From DASQWP01 sp050697555 (GTDB taxonomy: Bacteria; Actinomycetota; Thermoleophilia; Gaiellales; Gaiellaceae): 64,000 bases of DNA. Positions 15,836-24,507 of the stretch are shown piece after piece. The stretch is from positions 26,411-90,410 of the forward strand of contig JBOHAD010000003.1 in the NCBI GenBank assembly GCA_050697555.1, written 5' to 3'. The notes beneath the pieces were generated by a model that worked only from the letters and a program-made list of their open reading frames with translations, did no database searches and had not been told where the DNA came from. Numbering within the stretch: position 1 is the first letter of the stretch; each line of letters begins with the position of its first letter. Made by a program: the position numbers and the translations under genes.

Positions 15836-16104
15836 GCACGCCCGAGCAGCGCGAACTCGCGCGGCGCGAGACGACGGCCGGGCCCGTCGCAGACTTCATG
15901 GCGACGTTCGCCATCTTCGCCGGCCTCGTCGCGCTCGTGTATTACCCGGGCCGGATCGGCCCCGGTGCGATCTTCATCTCCCTGCTCGCTGCGGCTATCG
16001 GCGGCAGCGACCGGCGCCTCGTCCCCATCGCCGTCGTGGCCACGACGGCGAGCTGGCTGGCGGGGATGATCATCGCAGTCCTCCTCGAGAACCCCATCTT
16101 CTAG
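15832..16104 (+). CDS. Small two- to three-span membrane protein
   Basis: About 90 residues, with a short charged head (STPEQRELARRETT) and three hydrophobic stretches (ATFAIFAGLVALVYY, AIFISLLAAAIGG, VATTASWLAGMIIAVLL). The family is not recognised. The only start that keeps the charged head is a CTG at 15832 overlapping the previous stop (CTGA). An ATG at 15898 would give a 68-residue protein starting directly in the first span. Coupled translation with the preceding gene is likely. Confidence 0.55.
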   Translation: MSTPEQRELARRETTAGPVADFMATFAIFAGLVALVYYPGRIGPGAIFISLLAAAIGGSDRRLVPIAVVATTASWLAGMIIAVLLENPIF

Positions 16105-16122
16105 CGACCGCCGACGGCTCGG

Positions 16123-17091
16123 TCAGCGGACCTTGAAAGGCACCACGGTGACGGCGGTGCTGGTGATCCTCCGCCGTCCTCCCTCGTGGGCAAGGTACAC
16201 CAGGCGGTGGGTGCCGGGCGCGAGGCGCGACGCCGGAATCGTCACGCGCCGCTCTCGCCGGAGCCTCGTCGACCAGAGGCCGGGATCGTCGGGATGATGG
16301 TGGAAGTCGGGGTCGACGTGGAACGAGCCCTTGTGGACGCCGTGCGCCATATCTGCCTTGACGGTCCAGCGCCCGGGCACCGGATCGTCCATCCGCGACG
16401 CCCGCCAGGTGCAACCGAAACCTCCATTCCCGTACTCGAACCGCGGCACCCAGTTGCGCGTGATGATCACGTCGCAGCCTCGGACGGGTTCTGTCTTCCG
16501 CTTTCCGCGGAAGGCGAAGTAGCTTTGCCAGCCGGTGCTCGTGAACCAGCGCCTGACGAGCGCCTTGCGCGAGCTCTTTCGTAGATCGAGGCCCGTGCGC
16601 ATCTCCTTGCGCCCGTTGGACTTGGCCTTCCGAAAGTTCAACCGGTAGCTCTGGAACACCGCAACCGTCGTGCCGGCTGAGCGCCGAGCGGCCGCGTTCA
16701 GCTTCCTGAGCTGGGCGTCAGTCTCCTTGATGCCGACGCCCGTGTCGACGAAGCCGCCGCGGACCCCGGCGACCTTGTAGCCGACGACGTTGTGGAACAT
16801 GTGCCGGTAGTCGAGCCGCCCGCGGCGAACCTTCCGCGCCCACGTCTGGCCCTGCGGGAAGCACGTGCCGGAGTGGACGTGCTCCGATCGGTGACCCGGG
16901 GTCCGGCGGCGTTTCGTGAGCCACCCCTGGACCTCGAGGTAGACGCGGTGCTCGCGGTAGCGCACCTTCCCGTCCACCCTCCCGTCCTTGGCGTCGAACG
17001 CGGCGAGGTAGTCAGCGGGGGCGCCGAAGCAGGGCGCCGCCTGGGCAGTGCCCGCCGAGCCGGCAGCGGCGACGAGGACAGTCCCGAGCAC
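16123..17091 (-). CDS. Secreted protein of unknown function
   Basis: 322 residues beginning with a cleavable-looking signal sequence (VLVAAAGSAGTAQAAPCFG). The mature part is basic and aromatic-rich, with four or five cysteines (APCFG, GTCFPQG, RGCDVII, FGCTW) that may form disulfides. A C-terminal beta-rich segment has HVDPDFHHHPDDPG and ends TITSTAV-type strands, reminiscent of an Ig-like extracellular module. No catalytic motif is recognised. The start is a GTG at 17091; the frame is open for 30 more codons upstream but contains no better start. It lies divergent from the GGDEF gene, 233 bases away. Confidence 0.74.
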   Translation of the reverse strand: MLGTVLVAAAGSAGTAQAAPCFGAPADYLAAFDAKDGRVDGKVRYREHRVYLEVQGWLTKRRRTPGHRSEHVHSGTCFPQGQTWARKVRRGRLDYRHMFHNVVGYKVAGVRGGFVDTGVGIKETDAQLRKLNAAARRSAGTTVAVFQSYRLNFRKAKSNGRKEMRTGLDLRKSSRKALVRRWFTSTGWQSYFAFRGKRKTEPVRGCDVIITRNWVPRFEYGNGGFGCTWRASRMDDPVPGRWTVKADMAHGVHKGSFHVDPDFHHHPDDPGLWSTRLRRERRVTIPASRLAPGTHRLVYLAHEGGRRRITSTAVTVVPFKVR

Positions 17092-17324
17092 CAGGGCAAC
17101 ACGTCGTGCGAAGCGTGGGCGGTGGGCCGTTTGGGCGCGGATGATGTCGAAGCTCTCTTCCCTCGGAAGCGACTACGGCGATTCTGACGGAGCGCTCAGA
17201 TGCCTGCCACTTCGTCCGTTCGGCAGGGGCCCCTTCCCAGCGATCCCCCTAAAGAGGGATTGCCGAGAGGCCGATGGACATGTCGGCTTCATGGTTCAGG
17301 TCCACCACCTCCCCAAGGCGTCCA

Positions 17325-19115
17325 ATGGGTAGCTTCAAGCTCCGTCTCGTCACCTACTTCATGCTGCTATCGCTCCTGCCGCTGCTCGCGGCCACGTGGG
17401 CGTTCAGCGAGGTCGCGCGCCGGGGCGAGACGGGCAGCGCCGACGCCCGGCTGAGCACCGCGCTACGCGTCGCGGCCGCAGACCACGCGGAGCAGGTGAG
17501 GGAGGACGCCGCCGCCCCGGCGAATTCGCTTGCGCGCGCGACGCCGGTGCAGCGCGCCTTCCTCGCGCACAACCGCTCGGCCCTCGTCCGCATCTCCCGC
17601 GAAGTGGCGCATTCGGCCTTCTACTCGGGGGACGACCTGCTCGCTGGGGAGGAGCCCGCACCGCGCTCCGTCGTCCGAGAGGCCGACGTGATGACGCGCG
17701 GCGGCGAGGTCATCGGCACGGTCGTCGTCTCGCTTCCGCTCGACGACGAGCTCGTTCGTGACCTGCGCAGCAAGGCAGGGCTCGAGAGCGTCGACCGCTT
17801 CGCCCTCGTGGCAGACGGCCGGGTTGTCGCTCCGCGGCCCTTCGAAGGCTCGGTCGACGTGCCCAGGGAGCGGCCGCGCTACGTCGCGCTCGGCGGGGCG
17901 ACGTACCGGGCGATCGGCACCGAGCTCGTCGCCGGCGGGCCCACGGCCTCGCTGCTCGCCCTGACGCCCAAGTCGGGGATCGACGCCGCCGCGAGCGACC
18001 TGCGTCAGCGTTTCCTTCTCTTCGCCCTCCTCGCGCTCCTAGCCGTCGGCATTCTCGCCTACGCGCTCGGCCGCACCATCGTCCGCTCGCTGAAGGAGCT
18101 CGCCGACGCGGCCGGCGCCGTCGCGCGGGGCCAGTTCGAGCGCCGCGTCCCCGCCGGCGGCAGCGACGAGTTCGCCAGCCTGGGGCGCGCCTTCAACGAC
18201 ATGGCCGCGCAGCTCGAGCTCCGCCTGGAGGAGCTCGCTGCCGAGCGGGGACGCGTCCGCGACGCGATCGCCCGCTTCGGAGAGGCGCTCGCGGCGACTC
18301 ACGACCCCTACGCGCTCCTCCCCGTGATCGTCGGCAGCACGGTCGAGGCGACGGGCGCGAGCGGGGGACGCCTCGTCATCGACAACAAGGAGATCGCCCG
18401 CGCGGGCGAGCCCGACGACGGGGGCATCCCTCTGGCCATCCCCCTCGGCTCCGACGGAGGCGAGAACGCCGTCCTCTATCTGACCCCGTCCGGCAGCGAC
18501 TTCAACGACGACTCCCGCGAGCTCGCGCACTGGCTCGGCTCGCAGGCGTCGATCGCGCTCGAAAACGCCCGTCTGCACCGGCTCGTGGAGCGTCAGGCGA
18601 GCACGGACGGGCTCACCGAGCTCCCGAACCGGCGTCACTTCGAGGAGGCGCTCGAAGGCGAGATCACGCGGGCGGAACGCTTCGGCGGGAGCCTCGCGCT
18701 CATCCTCGCCGACCTCGACGACTTCAAGCAGGTGAACGACCGCCACGGCCACCAGGCGGGAGACGACGTCCTCCGGACCTTCGCCGACATCCTCCGCGCG
18801 ACCGTGCGCGAGATCGACCTGCCCGCCCGTTACGGCGGCGAGGAGTTCGCCGTCCTCCTGCCGCAGACCGACATCGAGGGAGCGAACCAACTGGCCGAGC
18901 GCCTGCGGCGCGGCCTCGCGTCACGGCCGATGTCGACGCGCCCGGGCTCGCTCGTCGCGGTCACCGCGAGCTTCGGCGTCGCCGCGTTCCCCGACGCTCC
19001 GACGCCGGCCGCCCTCTTCGCGGCCGCCGACGACGCCCTCTACCGGGCCAAGCGCCGGGGCAAGAACTGTGTCGTCTCCGGGGACACGGGCCCGACCGTC
19101 CGCGTGGGGAACTAA
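17325..19115 (+). CDS. Membrane-bound diguanylate cyclase (sensor-HAMP-GAF-GGDEF)
   Basis: 596 residues. A first membrane span (about 8-28), an extracellular sensor region (about 30-220) and a second span (LLFALLALLAVGILAYALG) lead into a HAMP domain (VRSLKELADAAGAVARGQFE, about 250-300). Then follow a GAF-like region (ending SQASIALENARLH) and a C-terminal GGDEF domain with an intact RYGGEEFAVLLPQ active site near residue 503. REID, five residues before GGEEF, fits the RxxD product-inhibition site. It should make c-di-GMP in response to an outside signal. The ATG at 17325, preceded by AAGGCG, gives the standard N-terminus; an in-frame ATG at 17274 is less likely. An HD-GYP protein at 28.2-29.8 kb could degrade the same messenger. 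Confidence 0.95.
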   Translation: MGSFKLRLVTYFMLLSLLPLLAATWAFSEVARRGETGSADARLSTALRVAAADHAEQVREDAAAPANSLARATPVQRAFLAHNRSALVRISREVAHSAFYSGDDLLAGEEPAPRSVVREADVMTRGGEVIGTVVVSLPLDDELVRDLRSKAGLESVDRFALVADGRVVAPRPFEGSVDVPRERPRYVALGGATYRAIGTELVAGGPTASLLALTPKSGIDAAASDLRQRFLLFALLALLAVGILAYALGRTIVRSLKELADAAGAVARGQFERRVPAGGSDEFASLGRAFNDMAAQLELRLEELAAERGRVRDAIARFGEALAATHDPYALLPVIVGSTVEATGASGGRLVIDNKEIARAGEPDDGGIPLAIPLGSDGGENAVLYLTPSGSDFNDDSRELAHWLGSQASIALENARLHRLVERQASTDGLTELPNRRHFEEALEGEITRAERFGGSLALILADLDDFKQVNDRHGHQAGDDVLRTFADILRATVREIDLPARYGGEEFAVLLPQTDIEGANQLAERLRRGLASRPMSTRPGSLVAVTASFGVAAFPDAPTPAALFAAADDALYRAKRRGKNCVVSGDTGPTVRVGN

Positions 19116-19203
19116 CCTGAGCGGTTCCACAGACGTTGCCCGGTCGTCTACAATCCGGCGCCGTCCCCAGTATCCGAACCGAAGCAACCCCCGGGAGGTG
19201 CGA

Positions 19204-19521
19204 GTGAGCTTCGACAAGGAGAACATGTTCGCCCGCGTGATCGAGGATCACCTCGAGCTCAAGCGGCGCAACTCTCAGCTCGACGGCAAGCTGCCCATCG
19301 ACCGCTATCGCGTCGCAGACCCCTTCGAGAACCATCCTCTGTTCAAGACCGAGGAGCAGGCCCGGCTCGAGGACACGCTGAGCGGCCACGAATCCGAGCT
19401 CGAGCTGGAGCGGAGCCCCGTGCTCGCCTGGCCCATAGAGGAGCCGGAGACGGTCGAGGAAGCTCCGGACCCCGAGGACACTCTCTGGGGGCGCTCCCGG
19501 GACTTCGACTGGGGGGACTAG
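19204..19521 (+). CDS. Conserved acidic protein of unknown function
   Basis: 105 residues from a GTG preceded by a strong GGGAGGTGC. It opens SFDKENMFARVIEDHLELKR, continues DGKLPIDRYRVADPFENHPL, and ends with a very acidic tail (EEPETVEEAPDPEDTLWG, DFDWGD). No domain is recognised. The regular N-terminal half and clear ribosome-binding site argue that it is real. A TACAAT box at 19149-19154 may be its -10 element. Confidence 0.7.
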   Translation: MSFDKENMFARVIEDHLELKRRNSQLDGKLPIDRYRVADPFENHPLFKTEEQARLEDTLSGHESELELERSPVLAWPIEEPETVEEAPDPEDTLWGRSRDFDWGD

Positions 19522-19599
19522 ACCCGCCGGGTCGCGCCGAATAGCGCGCTGCAAGGCCCGCGGTTTGCCCTTCTCGCCCGTTCGGGTACATAGGCGGGC

Positions 19600-20019
19600 G
19601 TGAGCCGACGTCTGCTCGTTGTCACGACCGTGCCCGCCGAGGGCGATCTGCTCCGAGAGCGCGTACGTGCGCACACGGGAGCGGAGGACGCGGAGGTGCG
19701 CGTCGTCGCGCCCGCCTCGGACGTCTCGCCGCTCCAGTGGCTGGCGAGCGACGAGGACGAGGCACGCGAGGAGGCGGCTGCGACGGCGGAGGAGTCGGCG
19801 CGTGCGGTCGCTCCCGAGGCGGGGGCGACCGAGGCGGAAGTCGGAGACACCGATCCGGTGCAGGCAATCGAGGACGCCCTGCGCGAGTTCCCGGCCGACG
19901 AGGTCCTCGTCGTCACCCGCCCGGGCGACCAGGCCGGCTGGCTCGAGAAGGACGCAGCCCGGGAAGCCTTCGAGCGCTTCGACGTCCCGGTGACGCACCT
20001 CGTGGTGGACGACGAGTAG
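19600..20019 (+). CDS. Rossmann-like protein of unknown function (universal-stress-like)
   Basis: 139 residues from a GTG at 19600. It opens with a beta-strand (RRLLVVTTVPAEGDLLRERV) and continues EVRVVAPASDVSPLQWLASD, an acidic helix-rich insert, then a second half (AIEDALREFPADEVLVVTRP, VPVTHLVVDDE). The alternating strand/helix pattern resembles half of a universal stress protein or permease-associated regulator, but no ATP-binding loop is clear. The family remains unassigned. Confidence 0.65.
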   Translation: MSRRLLVVTTVPAEGDLLRERVRAHTGAEDAEVRVVAPASDVSPLQWLASDEDEAREEAAATAEESARAVAPEAGATEAEVGDTDPVQAIEDALREFPADEVLVVTRPGDQAGWLEKDAAREAFERFDVPVTHLVVDDE

Positions 20020-20083
20020 CAGTGCCCGTCGTTTGACTCGCCGTCCGGCCCGATGATTTGATCGCGCGAGGTCCCCCGCCGTA

Positions 20084-21853
20084 ATGGCCTTCTTCTCCAA
20101 GCTGCTCGCCGGTGCCGCCCAGAGCCTGGACGGGCGCTTCGGCTGGCACCGCCTGCCGCGCCCGCTCGGCGTCCTCACCCTGATCGGGCTCCGCGCGCGG
20201 CTACGCGAGCTCAACCTCTTCGACACCGGCCTTCCCGAGGCGCGCTCGCTCGAGAAGCGGGAAGCGTCCGTCCGCACCCTCGACGGGACCTACAACGACC
20301 TGGAGCAGCCGTCGATGGGGAGCATCGGCTCGCGCTTCGGCCGCAACGTTCCGCTCGAGGCGACCTGGCCCGAGCCCGAGCCAGACATCCTCGAGCCCAA
20401 CCCGCGGGTGGTCAGTCGCGAGCTCCTGACGAGGACGGAGCTCATCCCCGCGAAGATCGTCAACGTTCTCGCGGCGGCCTGGCTCCAGTTCGAGGTGCAC
20501 GACTGGTTCAGCCACGGCAAGAACGAGATGGAGGATCCCTGGGAGGTCGAGCTCGCCGAGGACGACCCCTGGGAGGAGCGGCCCATGCAGATCCCGCGCA
20601 CGCGCCGCGACCCCAGCCACTCGCGGGACGGCGGCACGGCGCCGACCTTCGTGACCGCGGACAGCCACTGGTGGGACGGCTCCCAGATCTACGGGTCGAA
20701 CCCGCAGTTCGCCGACGCGCTGCGCGCCCGCGAGGATGGGAAGCTTCGCCTCGGCCCGGACGGGCTCCTTCCCCGCGACCTCGAGGAGACGCTCGACCTG
20801 AGCGACGTCGCCGGCAACCTCTGGATCGGCCTCGGCATCCTCCACACGCTCTTCACGCTCGAGCACAACGCCGTCTGCGAGAGGCTCAGGCAGGAGTGCC
20901 CGACGTGGACGGACGACCAGCTTTACCACCGGGCGCGCCTGGTCAATGCCGCGCTGATGGCCAAGATCCACACGGTCGAGTGGACGCCGGCGATCATCGC
21001 GCACCCGACCACCCGCTACGCGATGCACGCAAACTGGTGGGGGCTCGTCGGCGAGCGCCTCGGGCGCCGGCTGGGGCGACTCGGCTCGAGCGACGTGCTG
21101 AGCGGCATCCCCGGCTCGCCGACGCACCATCACGGCGTCCCGTACTCGCTCACGGAGGAGTTCGTCGCCGTCTACCGCATGCACCCGCTCCTCCCGGACG
21201 AGTACACGTTCCGCTCGCTCGCCGACGACTCGGTGCTCCAGGAGCGGACGTTCCCCGAGGTGGGCGCGCTCCACACGCGCACCCGTCTGGAGGAGCTGGG
21301 CGTGGCCAACGCCGCCTACTCGCTCGGGGTGGCCCACCCGGGCGCGATCACGCTCCACAACTACCCGCGGTTTCTCCAGCACTTCGAGCGCCCCGACGGG
21401 ACGACGATCGACCTCGCGGCGACGGACATCATGCGCGTGCGCGAGCGGGGCGTGCCGCGCTACAACGACTTCCGGCGCCATTTCCGGCTTAAGCCGGCGG
21501 GCTCCTTCGAGGAGCTGACGGACAATCCCGAGTGGGCCGAGGAGATGCGCCGGGTCTACGGGGAGGTCGAGCGCGTCGATCTCATGGTCGGCCTCTACGC
21601 GGAGCCGTTTCCGAAGGGTTTCGGGTTCAGCGACACGGCCTTCCGCGTCTTCATCCTCATGGCTTCGCGGCGGTTGAAGAGCGACCGTTTCTTCACGCGC
21701 GACTACACGCCTGAGGTCTACACGCGGGCGGGGCTCGACTGGATCAACGAGAACACGATGGTCACCGTCCTGCTTCGCCACTTCCCCGAGCTCGAGCCGG
21801 CGCTCGCTGGGGTCGAGAACGGGTTCGCTCCCTGGAAGCGGGTGGGGAGGTAG
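20084..21853 (+). CDS. Animal-type haem peroxidase family protein (alpha-dioxygenase/cyclooxygenase-like)
   Basis: 589 residues. It has the order of motifs of bacterial members of the animal haem peroxidase family: WLQFEVHDWFSHGKN with the distal histidine, WWDGSQIYGSNPQFADALR, LEHNAVCERLRQE, a VEWTPAIIAHPTTRYAM segment, and EEFVAVYRMHPLLPDEY with the likely proximal histidine. The closest functional relatives are fatty-acid alpha-dioxygenases and linoleate diol synthase-type enzymes, so oxidation of a fatty acid is a reasonable guess. No signal peptide is evident, although the N-terminus has a short hydrophobic stretch. The MBL-fold gene follows almost directly and may act on its product. 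Confidence 0.92.
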   Translation: MAFFSKLLAGAAQSLDGRFGWHRLPRPLGVLTLIGLRARLRELNLFDTGLPEARSLEKREASVRTLDGTYNDLEQPSMGSIGSRFGRNVPLEATWPEPEPDILEPNPRVVSRELLTRTELIPAKIVNVLAAAWLQFEVHDWFSHGKNEMEDPWEVELAEDDPWEERPMQIPRTRRDPSHSRDGGTAPTFVTADSHWWDGSQIYGSNPQFADALRAREDGKLRLGPDGLLPRDLEETLDLSDVAGNLWIGLGILHTLFTLEHNAVCERLRQECPTWTDDQLYHRARLVNAALMAKIHTVEWTPAIIAHPTTRYAMHANWWGLVGERLGRRLGRLGSSDVLSGIPGSPTHHHGVPYSLTEEFVAVYRMHPLLPDEYTFRSLADDSVLQERTFPEVGALHTRTRLEELGVANAAYSLGVAHPGAITLHNYPRFLQHFERPDGTTIDLAATDIMRVRERGVPRYNDFRRHFRLKPAGSFEELTDNPEWAEEMRRVYGEVERVDLMVGLYAEPFPKGFGFSDTAFRVFILMASRRLKSDRFFTRDYTPEVYTRAGLDWINENTMVTVLLRHFPELEPALAGVENGFAPWKRVGR

Positions 21854-21906
21854 CGACGGAGCTCGCGCCCGGCATTCTCAGCCTCGGGCAGAAGAAGGGC
21901 GGCCGC

Positions 21907-22560
21907 GTGCACGCGTTCCTCCTCGACGACGGCGAGAGCCTGACGCTCGTCGACACCCTCTACGACACGGACGGGCAGCGGGTGCTGGACGCGATCGCGG
22001 GCATGGGGCGGCGCGTGGAGGACCTGCGCCACATCGTCCTCACGCACGGACACCGTTCGCACCTCGGCGGGGCGCGCGCGTTGCGCGAGCGGAGCGGCGC
22101 CCAGGTCTACGCCCACGAGTGGGAGGCGGACATCGTTCGCGGCGAGCGGAAGGCTCAGCCGGTGACGCTCGTCCCGAAGCGGCCGCTCCAGGCGTACTTC
22201 CCCTTGCAGGTGGGGCTCGCGCTCGGGCTCGGCAAGCACCCGCCCTGCGCGGTGGACCACCTCGTGCACGAGGGCGACCGGATCGGGCCCCTTCGGGTCG
22301 TGTTCGCGCCGGGCCACTCGCCCGGCCATCTGGCGTTCCACTGGCCGGAGAAGAGCTTCCTGATCGCGGGCGACGCGATCGCCACGTGGCCGGGCTGGAG
22401 CGCCGGCTGGCCGGCGTTCAACCTCAACGAGAAGGAGCACCGGGAGTCGCTCCGCCGCATGGCCGAGCTCGAGGCGGACATCCTCGCGGTAGGCCATGGC
22501 GAGCCGGTCGCGTCGGGCGCCGCCGCGCGGGTGCGCGACCTGGTGGATCGGCATACTTAG
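21907..22560 (+). CDS. MBL-fold metallohydrolase with altered metal motif
   Basis: At least 217 residues. The first metal motif reads HGHRSH instead of HxHxDH, with Ser in place of the Asp that normally binds the second metal. The other ligands are present: GHSPGH, AGDAI and VGHGEP. Strands before the GTG at 21907 also look coding (LAPGILSLGQKKGG), but no in-frame ATG, GTG or TTG precedes them, so the true start may be non-standard or translation may be coupled to the peroxidase gene, which ends at 21853. Glyoxalase II-like or lactonase-like enzymes are the nearest functional classes. The tRNA-Ala gene follows 10 bases after the stop. Confidence 0.84.
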   Translation: MHAFLLDDGESLTLVDTLYDTDGQRVLDAIAGMGRRVEDLRHIVLTHGHRSHLGGARALRERSGAQVYAHEWEADIVRGERKAQPVTLVPKRPLQAYFPLQVGLALGLGKHPPCAVDHLVHEGDRIGPLRVVFAPGHSPGHLAFHWPEKSFLIAGDAIATWPGWSAGWPAFNLNEKEHRESLRRMAELEADILAVGHGEPVASGAAARVRDLVDRHT

Positions 22561-22569
22561 AGGCCGGAA

Positions 22570-22642
22570 GGGGCGTTAGCTCAGCTGGGAGAGCGCCGGC
22601 TTTGCAAGCCGGAGGTCACCGGTTCGATCCCGGTACGCTCCA
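22570..22642 (+). tRNA. tRNA-Ala (anticodon TGC)
   Basis: 73 nt. The acceptor GGGGCGT pairs with ACGCTCC (one G-T) before the discriminator A. The D-arm is GCTCAGCTGGGAGAGC, the anticodon stem CCGGC/GCCGG has loop TTTGCAA, and the T-arm is ACCGG-TTCGATC-CCGGT. CCA is not encoded. The 3' half, from 22599, is duplicated at 29952-29995, marking it as an integration target. Confidence 0.97.
22599..22617 (+). repeat. attL core within tRNA-Ala
   Basis: The 19-base GCTTTGCAAGCCGGAGGTC (anticodon loop, 3' stem and variable region) is identical to 29952-29970. Downstream of it the two copies diverge in the T-arm but agree again in the acceptor (ACGCTCCATCG), as expected when an element brings its own 3' tRNA end. 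Confidence 0.82.
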
Positions 22643-22769
22643 TCGGAAAGTCGCTGGAAAGAGGCAGCTTCTGTTGGCCATGTGGGATACGCGGCTAAGG
22701 CGCTGCTAAGAGTCTGCTAAGGAAAATGAACAGCCAGCGGTCGCCCAAGTAGCGCGCCGCTAACGGAGC
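22643..22769. other. Left attachment arm region
   Basis: This stretch holds GGCTAAGG (22693-22700), GCTGCTAAG (22702-22710) and CTGCTAAGGAAA (22714-22725). They are repeated motifs of the kind bound by the N-terminal domain of tyrosine integrases. The 12-mer recurs at 29814-29825. No gene is seen. Confidence 0.6.
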
Positions 22770-23439
22770 TCAAACGCCGAACGCGACCACGACAGCGACG
22801 CCGGCGACGACCTCGAGCGCTCCGGAAAGGATCAGGTGAGCGCCTTCCCACGCCCCACCGGGCGGCCGCGTCCGCTTGAGCCACCGCCTCATTCGGATAA
22901 GCCCTGCAGCAACGGACAAAACGCCGAGGGTCGCCAACGCGACGCCGAAGACCGCGACGCCCCACAGCGCGGCCGAAATCAGCAGCAAGACCCCGACGCC
23001 GAGGAACACGGCGAGGACGACCGCGAGTAGGTGAGAAGCGTTGTCCCCGTCTTTTCCAACGGTCGGGGAAAGGCCCCACCGGCCCTCGGTCACTGGAAAG
23101 TCGATCCTGTTCAGTAGGTCGGCGATTCGCTGGGCAAGCTCTTCGTGACGTGGTTGCGGCGACCGCCACGTTCGTGACCCTGCCGGCGTAAACCACGGCC
23201 ACGCGAGTCGTGACGGGGTCGGGTGAATGCATAAGTTGGAAACGCCGGTACGGGTGCTTGGTTGGCACCGGCGCTGGCAGCTTGCCGTTCTCGGCGCCGC
23301 TTAGAAGCTCAGCGAGCCGCTCCGCGAGCTCGACCGTCGCCACCCGAACGACCTCGCCCGACGGCGACCGGATTTCAGCTCGGAACAAGCCAATCCGGCC
23401 ACCCAGCCCACTTCGCCGCTGAGCCATGTACGAAGGCAT
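22770..23439 (-). pseudogene. Frameshifted membrane protein of the island
   Basis: From ATG 23439 one frame reads sensibly (GLGGRIGLFRAEIRSPSGEV, VATVELAERLAELLSG, VTTRVAVVYAGRVTNVAVAATT). Then, near 23135, the next frame continues as HEELAQRIADLLNRIDFP and into three hydrophobic segments (LLAVVLAVFLGVGVLLLISA and two others) to a stop at 22770. Together they make a protein of about 220 residues: a soluble N-terminal domain plus a C-terminal three-span membrane domain. The C-terminal part alone could be started at GTG 23093 (107 residues). The family is not recognised. A single-base change or an assembly indel would explain the break. Confidence 0.55.
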
Positions 23440-23534
23440 GCGTCTTGTTCTCAGCGTAGTCCGACACGGAGCTTCCACAAGGCGTTCCGTCCTGCGAACG
23501 AGGCCTCGTCGTGGGCCAGGCGTGGTCGAAGCGT

Positions 23535-24495
23535 CTACGGAACGCGGGCCGGATCGAAGCGCTCCGCCGCCGCGGTGACGCGAGCATCCAGCAGGTGCGA
23601 GTAGCGCTTGAGCGTGATGAGCGGGTTCGCGTGCCCGGCGACCGCCTGGACGAGCTTGACGTCGGCGCCGGCGGGGCGGCCAGCTCGCGGAACGCCGCCT
23701 CGACTGACGGGAAGAGCGGCACGGAGCGGACGCCCGACTCCGTCTTCGGCTTCCGGAGTTGCTGCCGCGAGTAGGCCCGCTCGACACGAATCAGCCGCCG
23801 GTCGCGATCGACGTCGCGCCAGCAGAGGGCACGGAGCTCGCCGAGCCGAAGACCCGTCCCGAGCGCGACGTCGAAGAGGCAGACGAAGAACAGATCGGGC
23901 TCGCGCCGGAGCGGGTCGAGAGGCGCGAGCTCGAGGAGGGCCTCGCGGATTGCGTCCGTGTGCGCGGACGGGATCTCCTTTCCGACGAAGTCCTGTGCCG
24001 GTGGCAGGTCCGCTCGCGCGGCCGGGTTCGCGAGGATCAGGCCCTGCCGGACGGCATCGGCGAGCATCTTGCGGAGCGGGACGATCACGTTGCGGACCGT
24101 GCCGGGTGCCTTGCCGCCGCCTCGAGCTCGGCGATGAGGCGGTCGACGTCGTCCGTGCGCAGCGACGAAAGCGCCCGCCCACCCAAGCGCGGAAGCACGT
24201 GCCTTCGCAGGTTGAGGCGGTAGCCCTCGAACGTCGACGGCGAGAGCCGCGTCCGCCCGCCGGCGCCGACGCGGGCCGGATCCCGATGCGCGAGCCACCG
24301 CTCGGCGTACGAGGCGAGGGCCTCGCTACTCGGCTCGCGCCACGTCCCCGTGTCGACCTCACGCTTCCTGGCCGTCAGGGCGCGCTCGGCCTCGCGCCGG
24401 CTCGGGCCGATCGTCTCCCACTTCTGCTTGCCGCCGACGTAGTAGACGATCGCGTAGTTACCGCTCGAGCGCTTGACGATCGATCCTCGTGCCAT
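23535..24495 (-). pseudogene. Tyrosine recombinase/integrase, frameshifted and missing the HxxR box
   Basis: The N-terminal part (from ATG 24495: RGSIVKRSSGNYAIVYYVGG, a SAM-like core-binding domain to about 24100) is in one frame. The catalytic start (TVRNVIVPLRKMLADAVRQG, then GTGLRLGELRALCWRDVD with the first catalytic Arg) is in a second. The end (GADVKLVQAVAGHANPLITL, KRYSHLLDA with the tyrosine) is in a third. Between SVEAAFRELA and GADVKLV the segment that should carry HxLRH is absent, so a deletion as well as shifts has occurred. It would have catalysed integration at the adjacent tRNA-Ala. Orientation and place next to the tRNA are typical. Confidence 0.86.
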
Positions 24496-24507
24496 TCCGT
24501 TCGCCTC

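Noticed and set aside
17100..17324. c-di-GMP riboswitch upstream of the GGDEF gene
   Set aside because: No GEMM consensus or suitable stem arrangement could be seen.
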